Origin: Cylindrotheca closterium
Lineage: Eukaryota; Bacillariophyta; Bacillariophyceae; Bacillariales; Bacillariaceae
Direction: 5' to 3'
Assembly (NCBI GenBank): GCA_933822405.4
Contig: CAKOGP040001001.1
Coordinates: forward strand, 94,184 to 158,183
DNA length: 64,000 nucleotides
Position 1 is the first letter of the stretch. Every line of letters starts with the position of its first letter. The notes beneath the pieces are model-generated. The model searched no databases. It worked only from the letters and a program-made list of their open reading frames with translations, and was not told where the DNA came from. Shown piece after piece: positions 63,684-64,000 of the stretch. A program made the position numbers and the translations under genes.

Positions 63684-64000
63684 CTGAAATTAGCGGTTTG
63701 ATATTAATAAACGATGCAGTTTTAAAAAACGATCGTGTATCGGTATTGATAAAAAAAAGTTTCGCCCAGTATTGTGAGGTATTTTTGACTACCGTGTATT
63801 TTAATACCAGTACGAGTGATATGGAGAAAAGGAATTGACATCGTGCCATGCATGCATATTTACTCGTACGCATGCACGCACGCGTTTCAATGAAATTCGG
63901 GAATCTCCATTTCGTGGTCACTTCATCTCAATCCAATGGTCGTCAGCGTTCGTCTGCCAATCGAGCGGATGCAAGAGAGGACAAGTGCTTCGGTAGTTAC
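63684..64000. other. Upstream region of the last gene
   Basis: No gene recognised. It may hold a 5' exon or 5' UTR intron of the ankyrin gene. Confidence 0.4.

Noticed and set aside
1..64000. tRNA, rRNA or CRISPR arrays
   Set aside because: No cloverleaf with a TTCRANNC arm, no rRNA core, and no regularly spaced direct repeats with unique spacers were seen by eye; a covariance-model scan would be decisive for tRNAs.

Overview
The window looks like nuclear DNA of a diatom, probably a raphid pennate; I cannot name the species. The evidence is: compact genes with short GT-AG introns (mostly 70-150 nt); precursors with a signal peptide followed by an Ala-Phe type plastid-import cleavage site (genes at 1.1, 3.2 and 42.8 kb); and families typical of diatom genomes (helicase-associated domain proteins, BspA-like LRR proteins, DUF6824, SHAQKYF MYB, a non-metazoan GPCR). 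There is one assembly gap of 117 N. I see no rRNA, tRNA or CRISPR. About 26 genes and four pseudogenes or gene relics are supported. For seven genes I joined exons by hand, using GT/AG borders and reading-frame phase.

Region 1-19 kb: a plastid DUF2061 protein, a plastid membrane protein of unknown function, and a duplicated block. The block pairs a helicase-associated (HA) repeat gene with a rolling-stone/AIG1-like membrane protein. The first copy (3.8-6.7 kb) is intact. In the second (16.1-19.0 kb) the HA gene is broken and the membrane gene has a shifted C-terminus. Further HA relics lie at 7.2 and 17.9 kb. Between them are a tandem pair of secreted Gly/Arg- and Cys-rich proteins, a MYB regulator and a small membrane protein.

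Region 20-31 kb: a SET-domain methyltransferase, a five-exon secreted formamidase/acetamidase, a Pro/Thr-repeat membrane protein, two decayed BspA-LRR genes, and a three-exon diatom-type protein. Region 32-44 kb: a 7TM receptor, a CCCH/RRM-repeat RNA-binding protein, a 1.3 kb element with terminal inverted repeats, a DMT-family transporter and a plastid CREST-like membrane protein.

Region 44-64 kb: a DUF6824 gene, two intact BspA-LRR/ankyrin-like genes, a GPI-anchored-type protein, a 2-oxoglutarate oxygenase, a conserved unknown, a LEG1-family protein, a probably mitochondrial hemerythrin-like protein, small proteins, and a membrane ankyrin protein ending in a RelA/SpoT-like nucleotidyltransferase domain.

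No operon-like pathway links the genes. The strongest themes are local duplication with decay (HA, BspA-LRR and Cys-rich families) and sensing or surface functions. The best leads for something new are the BspA-LRR/ankyrin family with its hypervariable insert, the ankyrin/RelA-SpoT-like protein, the diatom LEG1 homologue, and the acetamidase with a novel N-terminal extension.
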